Both the position numbers and the translations under genes were made by a program. A stretch of 64,000 nucleotides of DNA. It comes from Allacma fusca. Taxonomy: Eukaryota; Arthropoda; Collembola; Symphypleona; Sminthuridae. Shown one piece after another: positions 1 to 13,800 of this stretch (positions are counted from its first letter, which is position 1; each line of letters opens with the position of its first letter). Below the pieces are notes generated by a model. It was not told the origin of the DNA. It made no database searches and worked only from the letters and a program-made list of their open reading frames with translations. The stretch lies in NCBI GenBank assembly GCA_947179485.1, contig OX359246.1, forward strand, positions 57,825,632-57,889,631, read 5' to 3'.

Positions 1-2338
1 TTTAGGTCAATCAATGGTTATAGGAACTGTGATTTCACAATTAGTCCGTTTTGGTCCCACAACCATTTTAGAACTTTACCCGTTTTGTTTCTCCTGCTAT
101 TTTGGAAAACAATAATAATTACTGTCACCCCATCCGATAACCTTTGACCTTAGGAATCTTACCCATAAATGTCCCTTGCTCAGTGGAGCATGTCATAATT
201 TAGAAATATAGCAAATTGCGAAAAAATCAACTCTTGCCGTTTTGCATCCATGCTCCTCATAAGTATTCTCTATTTTTCCAATTTGAGACAATTTTTATTC
301 ATGCTCTGTATTCTACTTGCTTACCCTTTTGTAGATAAGTACTCATATACGTCAAATCCTATAAATAGGAATTACGAGTGCGTACATCATTTCAACTTGT
401 AGACAACTACCAGTCGTCCATTCACATTGTGTGTGTACAGCTTGTATAACAATTTACACTCCGGACGGAATAATTGTGAGTATTGGGGCTACACACATAG
501 GGGTGCACGTACTACAGTGCATTGATTCTAATTCTAACCTATGTCAATATATGCTTCTTAATACGTAACAATTGTGTCCCCATATATGTATAACAAATGT
601 CCAGGAGCGTAAATTGTATCTCAGTGCATATGCCAATTATTGTAGTATAATAGTGTATCCCTATACATACAATTTTAATTGTACCCCTTGAAATATCAAT
701 TGAACCGTTTCAAATACCAACTGTGACGCTTCAAAACTACAAAATATACCATGCTCCAAATCCGAACTGTATCTACTCCTTCAAATACCCACTAACTGTG
801 TACCTATTAAAATATCTACCAGCCCTATATGCCCCCACTCCCTTATACATAGATACACACCCCGTACATAATTACTTACACTTGCCATTGTCTCCATGCC
901 ACCTTTATTCCACCTCCAATTCCATAGATCGAAAAAGGATATAAATAATGAATAAAACTTCCCCCACTTCTGTTCATACATAGATACATAGGACGCAGAC
1001 ATGCACACTCATAGGACCGCACGCTCCCAATGGAACCTACACAACTCATCCAACTTTCCATGAAAGCCCTACCCAAAATGAAATGCTCAGGTAAATAAAT
1101 TCCCTGGGAAATCTTACACCAGGAGAGAGAGAGAGAGAGAGAGAGCTTCATTACTAAAGTAATAATTCCAAACGGGAGTTGAAAATCCAGTTCCCGCAGA
1201 TATGTTCATACCCCTCCAACGCCTTTGCCCTCTCCCTCTGAAAATTTCTAAATGTTTGTCTATGTCCATACATAATTACATACAACCAAGATGTAGATCC
1301 AACTCTCCCTCCCGCATAGTATAGCATCTCTCTCTCTTCACCCTATAAATGACACAATTAGAAGAAAAAAAGATATAGAATCCGTCTAGTACATTATCCC
1401 AGTGAGGGAAGAAGAAATGGACGATCCTTGGAAAGATCTATGAAGTTGGGGCTCAGAATCAGGCTGCTGAGGCAAGACCAGCCAGAGAATCTACTGTATG
1501 TGTATAAACTCCGTTGGACATGAAGGGGCCGAGAGGGAAGGAGGGTACACTTGACGAGGGTCTTCGGGATCGAGAGCGATTAGTGGCTTTCATTGCTAGT
1601 CGACTAACCCCGACGGGAAGCTCCTCGTATAAAAACGCACGGCAGGCTCACTGCCAGCCGAATATGCACCACATCTACTACCACTACCAGGGCTACCACT
1701 CAGAGACAATACCAGGCTTTGTGGGGATGTGTGTTTCCATGGTTTCCAAATTCCAACGACACATTCTTCTCCCCAGCCCTCATTAGGGCCGAGATCTTTG
1801 ATCTTAGTCATTTTCCTGGAGGTTGTCATCCTCATCCCGTTCAATACACACTCTATATTCCTCTAACTGCACTCTCTGAAACTTATAGAAATAGCACTGA
1901 TCCGTCAGCTCTTTTCCCCGGAAACATTCCATTTGTCCCCGTACAAATAAGTAATTACCTCACACGAAATAAACACGTCCGAGAAGAAACATGTGGGACA
2001 CATGAGAGGGAGAGTTTTTAGCATTCTTGGCTCCTTCCGTGTAAATCCCTATATCGTGTCCAGTCATGGACTAAAAGTACCAACTCACAATTTACAAATT
2101 GTAGAAGAAGTATACGTATAGTTACAATAAAATTGAAGAAATCCCCACATTTTTGACCTTCATTACAAAATCTTCCAGTCAATCTTCACATGATCTCTCA
2201 CTCCCTCATTATGTCATCGTATTATTCATAAGGAGTTAACTCCTTCGTGGCTAACTCAGATGACTTGTGTGTGTTATACTGTGGGACAGTAGTTAGTCCA
2301 GGAGCTCTTTTATGTCATAGGGATATAGTTTTAGAATA
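1..2338. other. no gene recognised
   Basis: AT-rich DNA with a (GA)n tract at 1123-1145 and a stretch at about 540-830 where variants of AATTGTGTCCCC/AACTGTGACGCTTC recur. No exon with splice sites and family resemblance was found. Confidence 0.6.
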
Positions 2339-3110
2339 CAGTCGACTCTCCTTATAGCGTCTCTCCCTATAGAGTCACTCTCCCTATAAAGTCATCCTGG
2401 GTTCCTCCCGAGCTACATTATATGATAATTTCTACCTTTATAGCGTCACTCGTTATAACGTCAGTTCCTTTATAAAGTCGCTTTTTGTGTAGCCGTAGGT
2501 TGAAAAGCGTACCCTTGTAACGTCATGTTGACGTTACAACGCGTCTAACCTAGCTAAATAACATACTGGTGCTGTAATTTTAAAGCTATTTTTATTCTTC
2601 AGTTTCACTTATTGTATTGGCTTATATTGTCGCGACGTTATAAAAGACTTTGTTATTGTAAATATATGTGCAAGCGTGGTTAACGACATTGATTAAGCCC
2701 CATCCAGGAAAATCCACATTTCCAAGCTTTTAGATATATTTTCGCATCCAGTAAAGAACTGGCATTCATAGTTTTATCATAATTACAATTTTCATTGTTT
2801 GAAAACTTATTCTCTTATTGATATTCACAAAACATTTTATTCAATTCTGACCTTTGCTTTTGGAGGTGCTTGTGGCGTGAGAAACTTCGAAAAGTATTAT
2901 TTATTTATTAATACTAACCATTTTTATTCTCATTCTACATATACATAGAGTATGTGCTACTTAAATGAAACGAGACCTGACTCCAATTTAACTAAAAACA
3001 AAAAAGTTGCAATTAAACCGTTATTCATATGATGTGCCTCTATAACGTCGTTCCCTTATAACGTCACTTTTTGGGAGATTTATTGATGTCGTTATAAAGA
3101 GAGTCGACAG
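2339..3110. mobile_element. pogo/Tigger-type non-autonomous DNA transposon (772 bp)
   Basis: The left end CAGTCGACTCTCCTTATAGC and the reverse complement of the right end, CTGTCGACTCTCTTTATAAC, are imperfect inverted repeats of about 22 bp, flanked by TA on both sides (2337-2338 and 3111-3112). Pogo and Tigger elements use TA targets and ends of this kind. Inside each end are further copies of TATAACGTCAC/TATAAAGTC words. No transposase frame is present. Confidence 0.85.
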
Positions 3111-6100
3111 TATTATTCCAGCCATGAGTACTCTCTCAACCCTGACGACGTTATATGCTCATGTCATTTTAAAATGACAGGGTGTACGTATGCAAGGAGT
3201 ATAAATATAGCATTGGGGTAAAGTGTAAAGAGTCTTGAGGGTGGGGGTCTCCCTTTTTTTGAAGATCTTTTTCTTATATGTGTGGTGGTAAAAGTTGACA
3301 GGGAATGTTTTCAGATGGATAGGGCACATGTAATAAAAGCCTTTTGACTGTACATGACGGAGTCGCTTGAGAAAACAAGGACTGGAGCGGAAGAGGAGGA
3401 AGAGGTGTTGAAAATAGGGATTCCAAATCACAGGACTTTTCAACTTTCTTCCTCAAAAGCTATGAAAGTAGCAGGGCTGGATTTGTATATCTAGATACAC
3501 ATATGTTGAGAGTTTTACTGTAGAGAAACGGAAGTGATCTGGAATGGGAAGAGAGTGACGAACTCCAGCAATAAAAATCTCCGCACAAATATCCCCTATT
3601 TTTACATGTGTGGGTGTCAGCTCCTCGCGAGCACGAGGACACAAAAGTGAGGGAGTCGTAAAAACAAGGTAAAAAAGTATCCAAAGGGGAGATCTTGACA
3701 GCTCCTAGAAATTTGATGGGCCTTATCCTCAGCAGCATACACACTTACATATGTAGACACACAAATCATCTCTCTATTACAAATATTACAAATGCATATG
3801 TCAAAGGTGGGATACTTGACGAGATCAAAGGCCAACTTGCTCTAGGATTTTGCTTTTCAAAAATTTAGAAAATTTTGGAAATAAATTGTAGAAATTGAAA
3901 CTACTCTAAATTGGTTCCAGCCCTTTTGTCATTATGTTCCAGGGGGATATTTTCTTTGAACTGATAGATATAATTATAATTTCTAGAAGATTTTATTTCT
4001 CAGTCATTTCATGAAGTGTGAAGTCGTTTCAAATTTTAAATAATTGTTTTATGGAGTCTACAATAAATTCTTCTGGTGAAGGGAATGCCATATTGGAAGA
4101 CAGCTGTGCTGGAGAGATACAGGAAATGTTCCTTATTTCATTTTGCTCCTGTTCCTTTTGTGTGTATAAGAGTCACATGTGAGTAAGTGAATGGGATCCT
4201 AGGGACCAATTGCATCCCAAGATTAACCCTTTCCTGGGCGTCCGTAATTTTCCAGGAGAATTTCCTTTTCCAAGAGTAAATAAAAGTTTTCTTGTGGAAT
4301 CTATCTGTATGTGTAATTACCCATATGACTATAGAATTCTAACAGAACTATGTATGTAATTATATGTCCATAAGAAAACGTTTTTTTTTCTCAACTTTTC
4401 TCATTAATTAAGTCCGTCTGTGGAAGCTCTCCTGGATCCTTAGATCCTATGGTCACTGCGCTCAATTCTCCCTTCCTCCACGAATACCCGCACACATTTT
4501 TCCTAAAGACTTGTTTTTTAAATGGAAATGACTAGAAAACTTGGCAAGATTGACTTGGGAAAGTGTTTTTTTAACGCTACCAAAAATAGATGGTTCTTTA
4601 TTAGAACAAGGTTTACAAGTTCGTACTTTTTCCGAAGATAACATTGTGTGTACAAACTGGACCAAGGTTACATGGCTCTTGAGTTGCTGTTTTTAAAACC
4701 AGAGGCTTTTTAGTGTCTCACTCTCTCTCCCTATCGAGTCTACCCCAAATGACATGGGAGTTACATAAGGAGTAAAGAGCAAGAGCAAGAGAGTGAGAGA
4801 GAGAGAGAGGATATGACAGTGCTGATTCATCAGCTCTACTATAGTTACTATACATACATGTATACTACAAACATATCCCCATACACCAAAGAAGAGGAAA
4901 TATGAAGGCATTCACGTCTCACTCACAGTTTGAATTTTCTGCTGAGCCAGCACTTCAATGAGAGCTGATTAATTGATGAGGGGAGTGTTTCAAGCCCGAG
5001 TCACATGAACTGGACGGGATTCCCTTTAAGATAACAAATCCATACCTTGGTCCTTCTTCCAGTACTCTTCACCTCTAAATTATTCAAGGGGATATAACTC
5101 CAGCTTTTTCAGATAGCCCTCGATCTCCTCTACTAAAATATACAAGTGTAAATTATTATTGATTCAATTTCAAAATGTCCAGGAATTTTTGTATTCAAAT
5201 TAAACTATTTTATGTTTTTACTTCAGAAATTTCCCTTTCAAAACACCAACGGTATTTCAGAGAGTACAAATATTTACTTAGAGCAAGGAAATACTGTAAC
5301 CTGTCTCATGGTAAAATATTTAATTTTATGTGCATAGGATTATACATGTGTGTGTGTGTGTGTCAGTACGTAGTCACATGGAAGACTTTTATGAGTAAAT
5401 AATCTCTTGAAATTTGAATAGGAGTTCAGAGGCAGATTATGTATGTTTGAGAGATCGAGTAAATGTCAAAAGTTCAGAATCAGTTAAAGTGTGTGTATGT
5501 TGTGTGTGTGTGTACGTGTATATATGTATGGATATGAAGGGGAAAAAATCCTCATCGGTAGCCCGCACACGGAATGAGAGGAGTGGACCGAGCAATAATT
5601 TACAATCGTGGTCTCAAATCCAATGTAGCCATAAGTACTGGGATATAATTTCTCATATACATACATAATTACATATACATATGACCAGAAAGTAATGTGC
5701 ACCAGGCCCAGTCACATTAATCACTTTCTCAACAGGTTTGTCCACTGAGATTTTGCGAGAGGATTTTATATTGCAGAGATGTTTGTATGTAGAGTGGGAT
5801 TGTACATAGTGAGTCTTTTTTTTAATGTACATACAGTATAGTTACAAGTGTCTGGTGCTGTTTTTAGAGGAGGAATTTTACAAGAAGTTGGACTCACACA
5901 AATATGTGGATATATCTAGACAACAGTTAATTAAATGTATAGATACAGAGTGATTAGCCCTGGGTAGAGTCACTGAGGTAATTTTATGAAGAAGTTATTC
6001 CTACATATGTTCATTTCACATTTAGTAAATAAAGAACTTCCAGTCAGCTGTCGTCGTTAGTTTGTCATTAGCTATTATATTCTCCACACTCCTTACACTT

Positions 6101-8551
6101 TACATCCCCGTTCGATTAATTTACAGACTTGACAAGTTTTTTCATTTTTTTTCTTCCTCCCTTTCCTATGACTTCCACGTCCCAGTAGCGTCATAATATT
6201 TCCCATTCCCACTCACACCCAGTTAGCCTCTTGGACCTGTTCAGTCTCCACTTGACTACTGCGCTTAAATGTCAGTGTCTAATCAGCATTTAACTTTATT
6301 GTGAGTCCAAATCTTCCCACACTGACTTGATCTTCCAGTAATTGTCTTTGGGACTGGGGTGAAATGATAAAGCATTTAATTTTATGGCTGCTCTTATGGT
6401 CCTTGGACATTGGCAAGTCTGGCTTATATGTTATATAAAATATGACTTGCTATATTTTCTAGTCTCTGGATTTGAGTTTGTAGTCAATTGGCAATTCGGA
6501 GGAGGTACTATTTTCCCATTTTACAACCGGGCTTTAAAACTATGGTTATGAAACTACTACTCCGCACTACTACCATTAGTATGTGTACTGTACATAGCAA
6601 AATGCTTGGGAAATATTGCATTTCTTGGAGGCAGCACGTTGTTTACCTTTTTTTCAAAGTCGTATTTGTTTTGTTAGGGGGCGAAGCGAAGCGGAAGTCT
6701 CTTGTGGGGATGTTGACTACTGATTTTTGCTTGTTCCTGTGAATCCGATACGAACCGCCGAACCAATGACATTTTAAAAATTTGAATTTGTAGGATATAT
6801 TAGATAAATGGTAGGAAGCTTATTGTTTTTTTGATAAGGAAATTCATTTGACACAGGATGACCTGAGAAAATTCAATGGGGTGCTGTGAGAACACATTTG
6901 AGTACATATGTAATTATGTCTCCGCTAGATGTCGCAGTCACTAGATGTCGAAACCGTAAAAACTTTTATGTAAGGAACTATTACATCACTAGCTATGTAC
7001 ATAGATGTCGTGCAAATCGTAAGGGATAAGAACGCTATTGCATTGTTCTACGACAAATTTAAATGAGTTCTTTGAACTCACAATTATAATCAATTGGTTT
7101 GAGCATTCTCAAGAGTGGAGGATGCATTTGAGTTGGCGGGCAAATTTTGTTGTTTTCCATCAAGTTTTTCTGCCACATGCTATTCCGCTTGCTTCATTTT
7201 GTGACCTTGATTTTTGGAGGGGTTTTTTTTGGAGAAGATCGGGTAGTCCATTGGTTCTCGTAAAATTAAAGGAGGTCCAGAAGCACGTGCAGTTACATAC
7301 ATATAGACAAAACTAGAGAACTTTATCAAATGCCACCTAACGTCAGATTTTTGTTTCCTTTATCATTTCATTTCCAGCCCTTTGCATTACTTCAAATGCA
7401 AGTGAGCATGGAGCCTGATTAGTACAAATACTAGAGATTTTCTTGAAGTGTCCTAATTGTTCAGTCACTGCATAGCCCTGGCTGTTACATCACAGCGCTT
7501 CTGCCCTTATTAAATTAGCCCCATGCCTATGATCGGTGTTCCCTATTATTTTACGCACTGTAGTAAAAAATAAGATTGACATTGAGTTGGGCAACTACAC
7601 ACATGCTCTCCTAATTATTGAGCAGTAAATAAATATTTTAAGGAATTCTCCATAGCACATGAGAGCGTTTTCCTTGAGAGCCCAGTCCCCACTGGATATT
7701 TCTAAATAAGATTGAGTTAGTCAATTCATTCTGGAGTATCGTTGTCCCATGTATTTTATATCTATTACTTATTACATGTGTGTGGGGAGCAGCTTCTTTG
7801 GCCTGGCTCCGTTCATTGGTGCATAAATTATTGAATATTGAATTAAGGCCTCGGGTATACTAGTTGTAGTAGTAGAATCTATGTCTTGTCCTTATTTTGG
7901 CTTCTTGGCAGAGCCAGTCTCAGAATTTTGTATGAGGTTAGAATAATGAAACCATAGTGGCTCTATAGCTCGGCCAGCATTATTGCACTTTCACTGCTGA
8001 GCTTACGTGTTTCCTGACAATTCTATGGGAATGTTCTGTGTTAGCAATAATCATAATAATAAAAATAAAAACACATAGTGGAGTCTCGCTAAAAAGAACA
8101 TCCCTACAGCAGGAGGAACATATCTGACAAGGAGTCTTACGCCAGATAAGTGGGGGGAAAAATTCACATTGTGTTCTAAACGGGAATGCTTCCAAATCCA
8201 GTTATTTTTGACACTAGAAAGAAAATGTATATTTATGTACACAGGGTTCGTATGCATGCGGAAGAAATCCATTGGACTCTTTCCAGCTCTAGACTCATAT
8301 TTTTCTCCAGTGTTTTTTAGAATGACGGCTTGTGTAGCTCGGAAGAAATTAGCGAATTGAGAGAGAGATGTCTACATAATTGGGAGGAAGGGTAAAGGAA
8401 TAATCCTGACATGATATTTTGTCATTTGATTTCATAATTCCACGGAGCCCGGAGTGATTGTTTGGAAGTGCTGCGTGTTCTGTGTATGGGACGAGGATAA
8501 AAGAGCACGTCTGGCTCTGTGCTGGTTCTCTGAGATAGGCTGGAGGGCTTC

Positions 8552-8552
<1 letters not shown>

Positions 8553-8581
<29 letters not shown>
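8553..8581. repeat. (CT)n microsatellite
   Basis: About 14 uninterrupted CT units. Confidence 0.95.
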
Positions 8582-8589
<8 letters not shown>

Positions 8590-9864
8590 CTAATCCATTG
8601 TACGGACAAATTTATCAATGTCATCAGTTCTGGAGGGGATATGCGCCTCATGCTAATTGTCACTTGAAAAACTCGTTTCCATTCCGCATCTCATCCCAAC
8701 ACTTTAATTATAGCACCTGCCATTAATCAGGAAATTTTACACGGAGTTTTCCCCTCCCATTAATTTCCATTGGGGTTACAAATCAGAGGGAAAATATAAA
8801 ATTTGTTCGCAATAAAAGTCTCATTAATATCGATGCAACATGTCCAGAGCTTTATAGCAAAAGTCTGTCCGTCCAAACAGTGACCTCTGGCGGGAGTACT
8901 CACCCCTTCCTTGCCAATTAATCTAATGATTTCCGCAAAAAGCAAGGACAACAAGTGAACGTAAAAGTTTCAAATTTTGTAACTTTTTTTTGGGGGGTTG
9001 TAAAAACCCGATTTCAAAATTATAAAAATAATAAACAATTTATTATTTTTCCCATTCAATTTATTGGTTTGAGTGGAATTCATTTTTTATTATAACTACA
9101 ACAACACTTACTGCACTCATCTTCGGGCTATCTACAACTAAACTGTTAAACTATCCAGACTAACTTTCTTTTTTACATGGTAATAATTTACAAAAAACTA
9201 AAACATTAAATTAAAATAATGTCTGTACACAAATTTTAAAACTGAATCAGTTCTGCAAAATGGGTTCATTTTTGTTGGATTATTGCTAAAGAATTATTCT
9301 TTTAGCTTTTGTCTGGTACATTCATCCCATGTTCAATTCTCCATTTATAAAATTCTTTATTTTGATACAAATTTTTGTCTTCATAAAAATTTCAAAGAAT
9401 TTATTATTCAATTCCAAACCTCAGCCCTCTCACTCATAGTCTACGATTTCCCTTATGGATTCCCCATCCACACGAGAAATCATTTGACATCCTAAATTAT
9501 TGATTTCTGAAGCCTTCTCTTGTATTAACTCTAGGCTTATTTATTTGATTTTTACTTGGTAATGACAGTAAAACTTTACGAGGGGGTTTATTGACGTGGT
9601 TTATCTCCTCATATCAGTTAGCTCATATTATAGACGATGTGTATTTATTTTCTTTTAAATAGTGTTTTTGTAGTTATAGTTGTATCTATCTCTACCTATG
9701 GATATGAAATGGAAATAGATATTTTTGGTTCTTCTGGGATTTGAGAAGGACTGGGACTGAATCATAAAATGTCAATAATAGTTAATCCCAAGCATTCCAC
9801 CTCCAGAGGAACGGTCCATTACAGCTACTTAACTTGTCCATTAGAAGGAACGCCTACGACGCTC

Positions 9865-9867
<3 letters not shown>

Positions 9868-9897
<30 letters not shown>
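9868..9897. repeat. (CT)n microsatellite
   Basis: About 15 uninterrupted units. Confidence 0.95.
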
Positions 9898-9900
<3 letters not shown>

Positions 9901-10763
9901 AAATAAAGTAATAATCACAAGGGAGCAAGGTTCATACTTGGGAACGTGCATGAGTCTCCTAGCGTGTGGGTTCCCATATAAAGCGTCATCATCAGGATTT
10001 TTTTTCCTTCTTCTCCAGACATATGCACGGACATATCTCAAGATAGATATAGAAATATAAAGCCAAGAGCGTTTGGAGGGCTTTGGGATACTATCGTATA
10101 CAGTAGTAGCGTATGCGGGGGAGTTAATAGAAAACCCACGTCACTCCTGGTGTGTATTCCCTATACAGTGCTCACTCCTCAAATGTATTTTGTACATTAC
10201 TCAGGATAGTACACTACTGTAATGCATACGTTTTCAAGTCTCTAGAATATATATAGGGACAATGTGCTAGGGAAATACCCGGGTAAGGTACATGCGCTTA
10301 CTATTCAATTATTTCTTGTACTCCTTTCCCTGCTTTTGTTCCTTTCTATAGCTCTCTCTCTCTCTCTCTCCTATTTCTCTCCTAGCATCAGACCTGTTCT
10401 ATATCCCAGAGATCCCACATACGTAAGAGGGAACTTGTAGGAGTAGTATATACTTTTACTTGTAGGATAGAGCTGGAGATCGGAGGCTCTATCCGCTCTA
10501 TTCTATATTACGTAGATGTAGATATACATGGGTTCCAGAAAAGGAGAAACTTTTTGGGGAAATCCAAGGAGAAGCCGTTTGAGAAACTATCGATTTTCCC
10601 CTCCGCATTTCCCATCCGGAGATTTCCCCGTCGTCACCAGCCCATGAAGATCCAGTGGAGGCTTCCTCCGGCTCGTTCCGGGACAATAGGAGAGTTGGCT
10701 TTTGCGTCATACCCGTCATCATGTGATTGTGAAACATGTAAGATGCAATGTATTATAATGACA

Positions 10764-10766
<3 letters not shown>

Positions 10767-10801
<35 letters not shown>
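10767..10801. repeat. (CT)n microsatellite
   Basis: About 17 units, directly followed by CGGGCTGACG. Confidence 0.95.
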
Positions 10802-10803
<2 letters not shown>

Positions 10804-13800
10804 GCTGACGTCCGAAATACTAATGTAATGAGGAGCGCTCAAGACACGATATGAGAGGAACGTTTCCCATTACAGCTGACATCACCAGTTGTAATCATTA
10901 AATGTAACAAGTGTCCTCTTTCTTACACAGACTCACTGTAACATTCCCTCAAATCTGCATATTCATTAGGGACAGAGTCTCATGACCAAGTCAAAATTTA
11001 TTCTATTGCTAAGCAAGTCTTTGACTAGAAATTTTAACTCAGTCTCATTTTTAACTTCCAACTCATTTGGACCTGCATCTCAAGTAGGAGTTGAATGTTT
11101 GATCCAGAACTAATTAATCTTTGTATAGAAATGACCCAGCCCCCTCTGAACCTGGGTTTATTCTAATCTGCTGGAATTCATATTTCCAAAACCTGAGACA
11201 GTTCCTGGGATGAGGGAAAGATCTAATCTTACAATTAGTAGGAGCACCCCTGCCCTTGAAGGCAGAATAATTTTGGGAGGCTTTGCTTAAAAGTACGTGG
11301 CCCTATAGTCAATGAGAAGGAGACCAACCCACAGATTCCTATAGGATACGAAGATCAATTCAAAATTCTAATCAAAATCTATTACAATACTGTGTGAGTT
11401 CTGCGGTTTAAATTTTAACAGAACAGAGATCTTGGGGATGAATTAGTTCTGGGACTGTATTGTCACAATTCAATCTAAATATCAAAATGTAAATTGTATC
11501 TCATCATACGTAATATAGATAAATATGGCTCCTAATCCTATCTACAGCTCCAGTAATTCCCCTTTAATATTATATTAACGAGTTTTTCCAGTAGAAGCTT
11601 ATTTGCTCCTTCCTTCCCCTCCACAGATGTGATAGAATTGAAAAGCTACCGAGGGTCATTCGACTCAATGATGGGAAGGTACCTGATGTAGAAAAAAAAA
11701 CATCATTATCGTTCCTTCCCATTAGAGGTAGCCATTACTGAGTCGGGGGATCCTATCCCTATGGGTGTATCATCACAATGATAATATTCATAAAATGTAA
11801 TGCTCCTGCTCGGAATGACAACTGACAACACGTCTTCCAGAAATTTGATCTTTACAGAGACTCATCCCCTGCTGGAGCTATATTGAGTCGCTGGGATTGT
11901 TCCCTATTGCGTCTATTACTAGAACTGAACTCCATAAAATTTGAACAATATGAAACAATAATGGATTCAGAGACTAATACGTTAAACATTATCCTTGTTC
12001 TTGCAAACAAAAAGAAAAAGCAAGCGGCATTGTTCGCAAAGGGAAATTTAACAGCCCCCACAATAATAATTAAGCTCAAATGTAACAAACCATTTACAAA
12101 TAACATTTCGCAAGAAGATCTCCCAAGCCACAAATACTAAATGGCAAACAAAGTAGTCAAGAGGAAACGCTTTTACGGGGGACCTGAACAAAAAAAATGA
12201 AGGCACGTTCAGAATTTTAAACTCGTAAGGCTCGTAATTAAAACTGTCTGTCCTGGCCTGGACACTCCTGCAGAAATATTAGGAAAACTCACTCAGAGGA
12301 GAGACTTGAAAGGTCCATGGTTGGGATATCCTGGGCTCGAGTCCATAGTTTTTGTATTGTTAGAAAAGCTCATGGGGGGTGCTAAAAGTTTTGGAGTGAA
12401 CACTTTTGAGGTTTTTCTTGTTATAAACAGAGAATTTTTTCGTAAAGGTCAGGACTGTGGAGCAGTGAGGAGTCCAGGACGCGGAGATCATAAAATGTGA
12501 GCACGCCTCTCTTTTAAGGACTTACACCATTTTTGACATGGATTTAGTATTTTCCCATTCTTATTTCTGCCATTGGATTCCATAGGTTTCCATATTGTTA
12601 TCTACCTGTACGGAATATTCCCCCTGTCATATTGTATGACTATACATTGACCTAAAGGAAAGGACGAGGATCCTCTCATATATGGGACGTTCAAAATAAA
12701 TAAGGGTCCGTTATTTCTCAAGGAGTGTTTAACATGATTTTTTTCTTGTTGAATGATGACACGTTGTGTTTTCCGAAATGACATTTAAATCAGAGCCACA
12801 CACGTGCTATACACTTCCCCATCAAGTATCCATGTCAAGTTAGAACAAGTTAATCAGTTATGGGAAGATTGTCAAGAAGTATATAGTATGGGAGATTGTC
12901 AATGGGTTTGAGCCAAGGGGTGTTATTATTATTCTGAGGGCTTTCTCTACTATAGGGATGATCGTCTGTGGTTGAGGATTTGAGTTGGCAAGAGTGAGTC
13001 CATTGTTTGGGGGGACGGGGATGAGGCACGTGTGTGACCAAATATTATCCTCGCCTCGTCCGTCGAGCATAATTATTTTCAGAAGCGTGTCACTCAATCC
13101 CATCAATATGGAAACTCTCAATGGAAGTTCAATAGAGACTCTGATGTATGAGAAAAAAAAATGACTTGTCAAAAATAAAAGTTTGAGATGCGGTCAAGGA
13201 ACAGGGAATTCCTGGGCGAAATCATTAGATTGTAGTAAATCAAGCCGCAGACTCGTTATCAGACTTCATCATAATATGGTTTCATCCTTGATGAGATTGA
13301 AACTCACCATTGCAATTTAGCAAATAAGTAGATAGATATATCCCCATCAATAAATCCTCCAGCCGGTTGGAATATATCATAAAGCCATAAAAATGAATGG
13401 CGTTGATTTTCCCAACAAATTATGAGCATCATTTGGAACTAAAAGAATAGAGGAACCGGTTTGGGTCCTGAAGGACTTAAAACCACAACCACGCCCTGCA
13501 CACAAAACGTCTCATACACTGAAAATCCCATACATTCAAACGCCTGTATCTATCTATATCTGGATTCTATATCTATCCATAATGTATTTAGATAGATATA
13601 CAGAGAAAATTCTACGAGAAATATTTCCCTGTCGTTTCGCATCTCCAATTTCATTCTTAAAATATATACACCTTCACCTTTTACTACACACGCACAATCA
13701 ACACGTTCCATCAGAACATGTGTACTTATGGAGATGCGCTGGGCTTTACTCAATCCCTGTAATCGCGCATTCCTTCGTATAGGAATCTCCTGGAAGTTTT

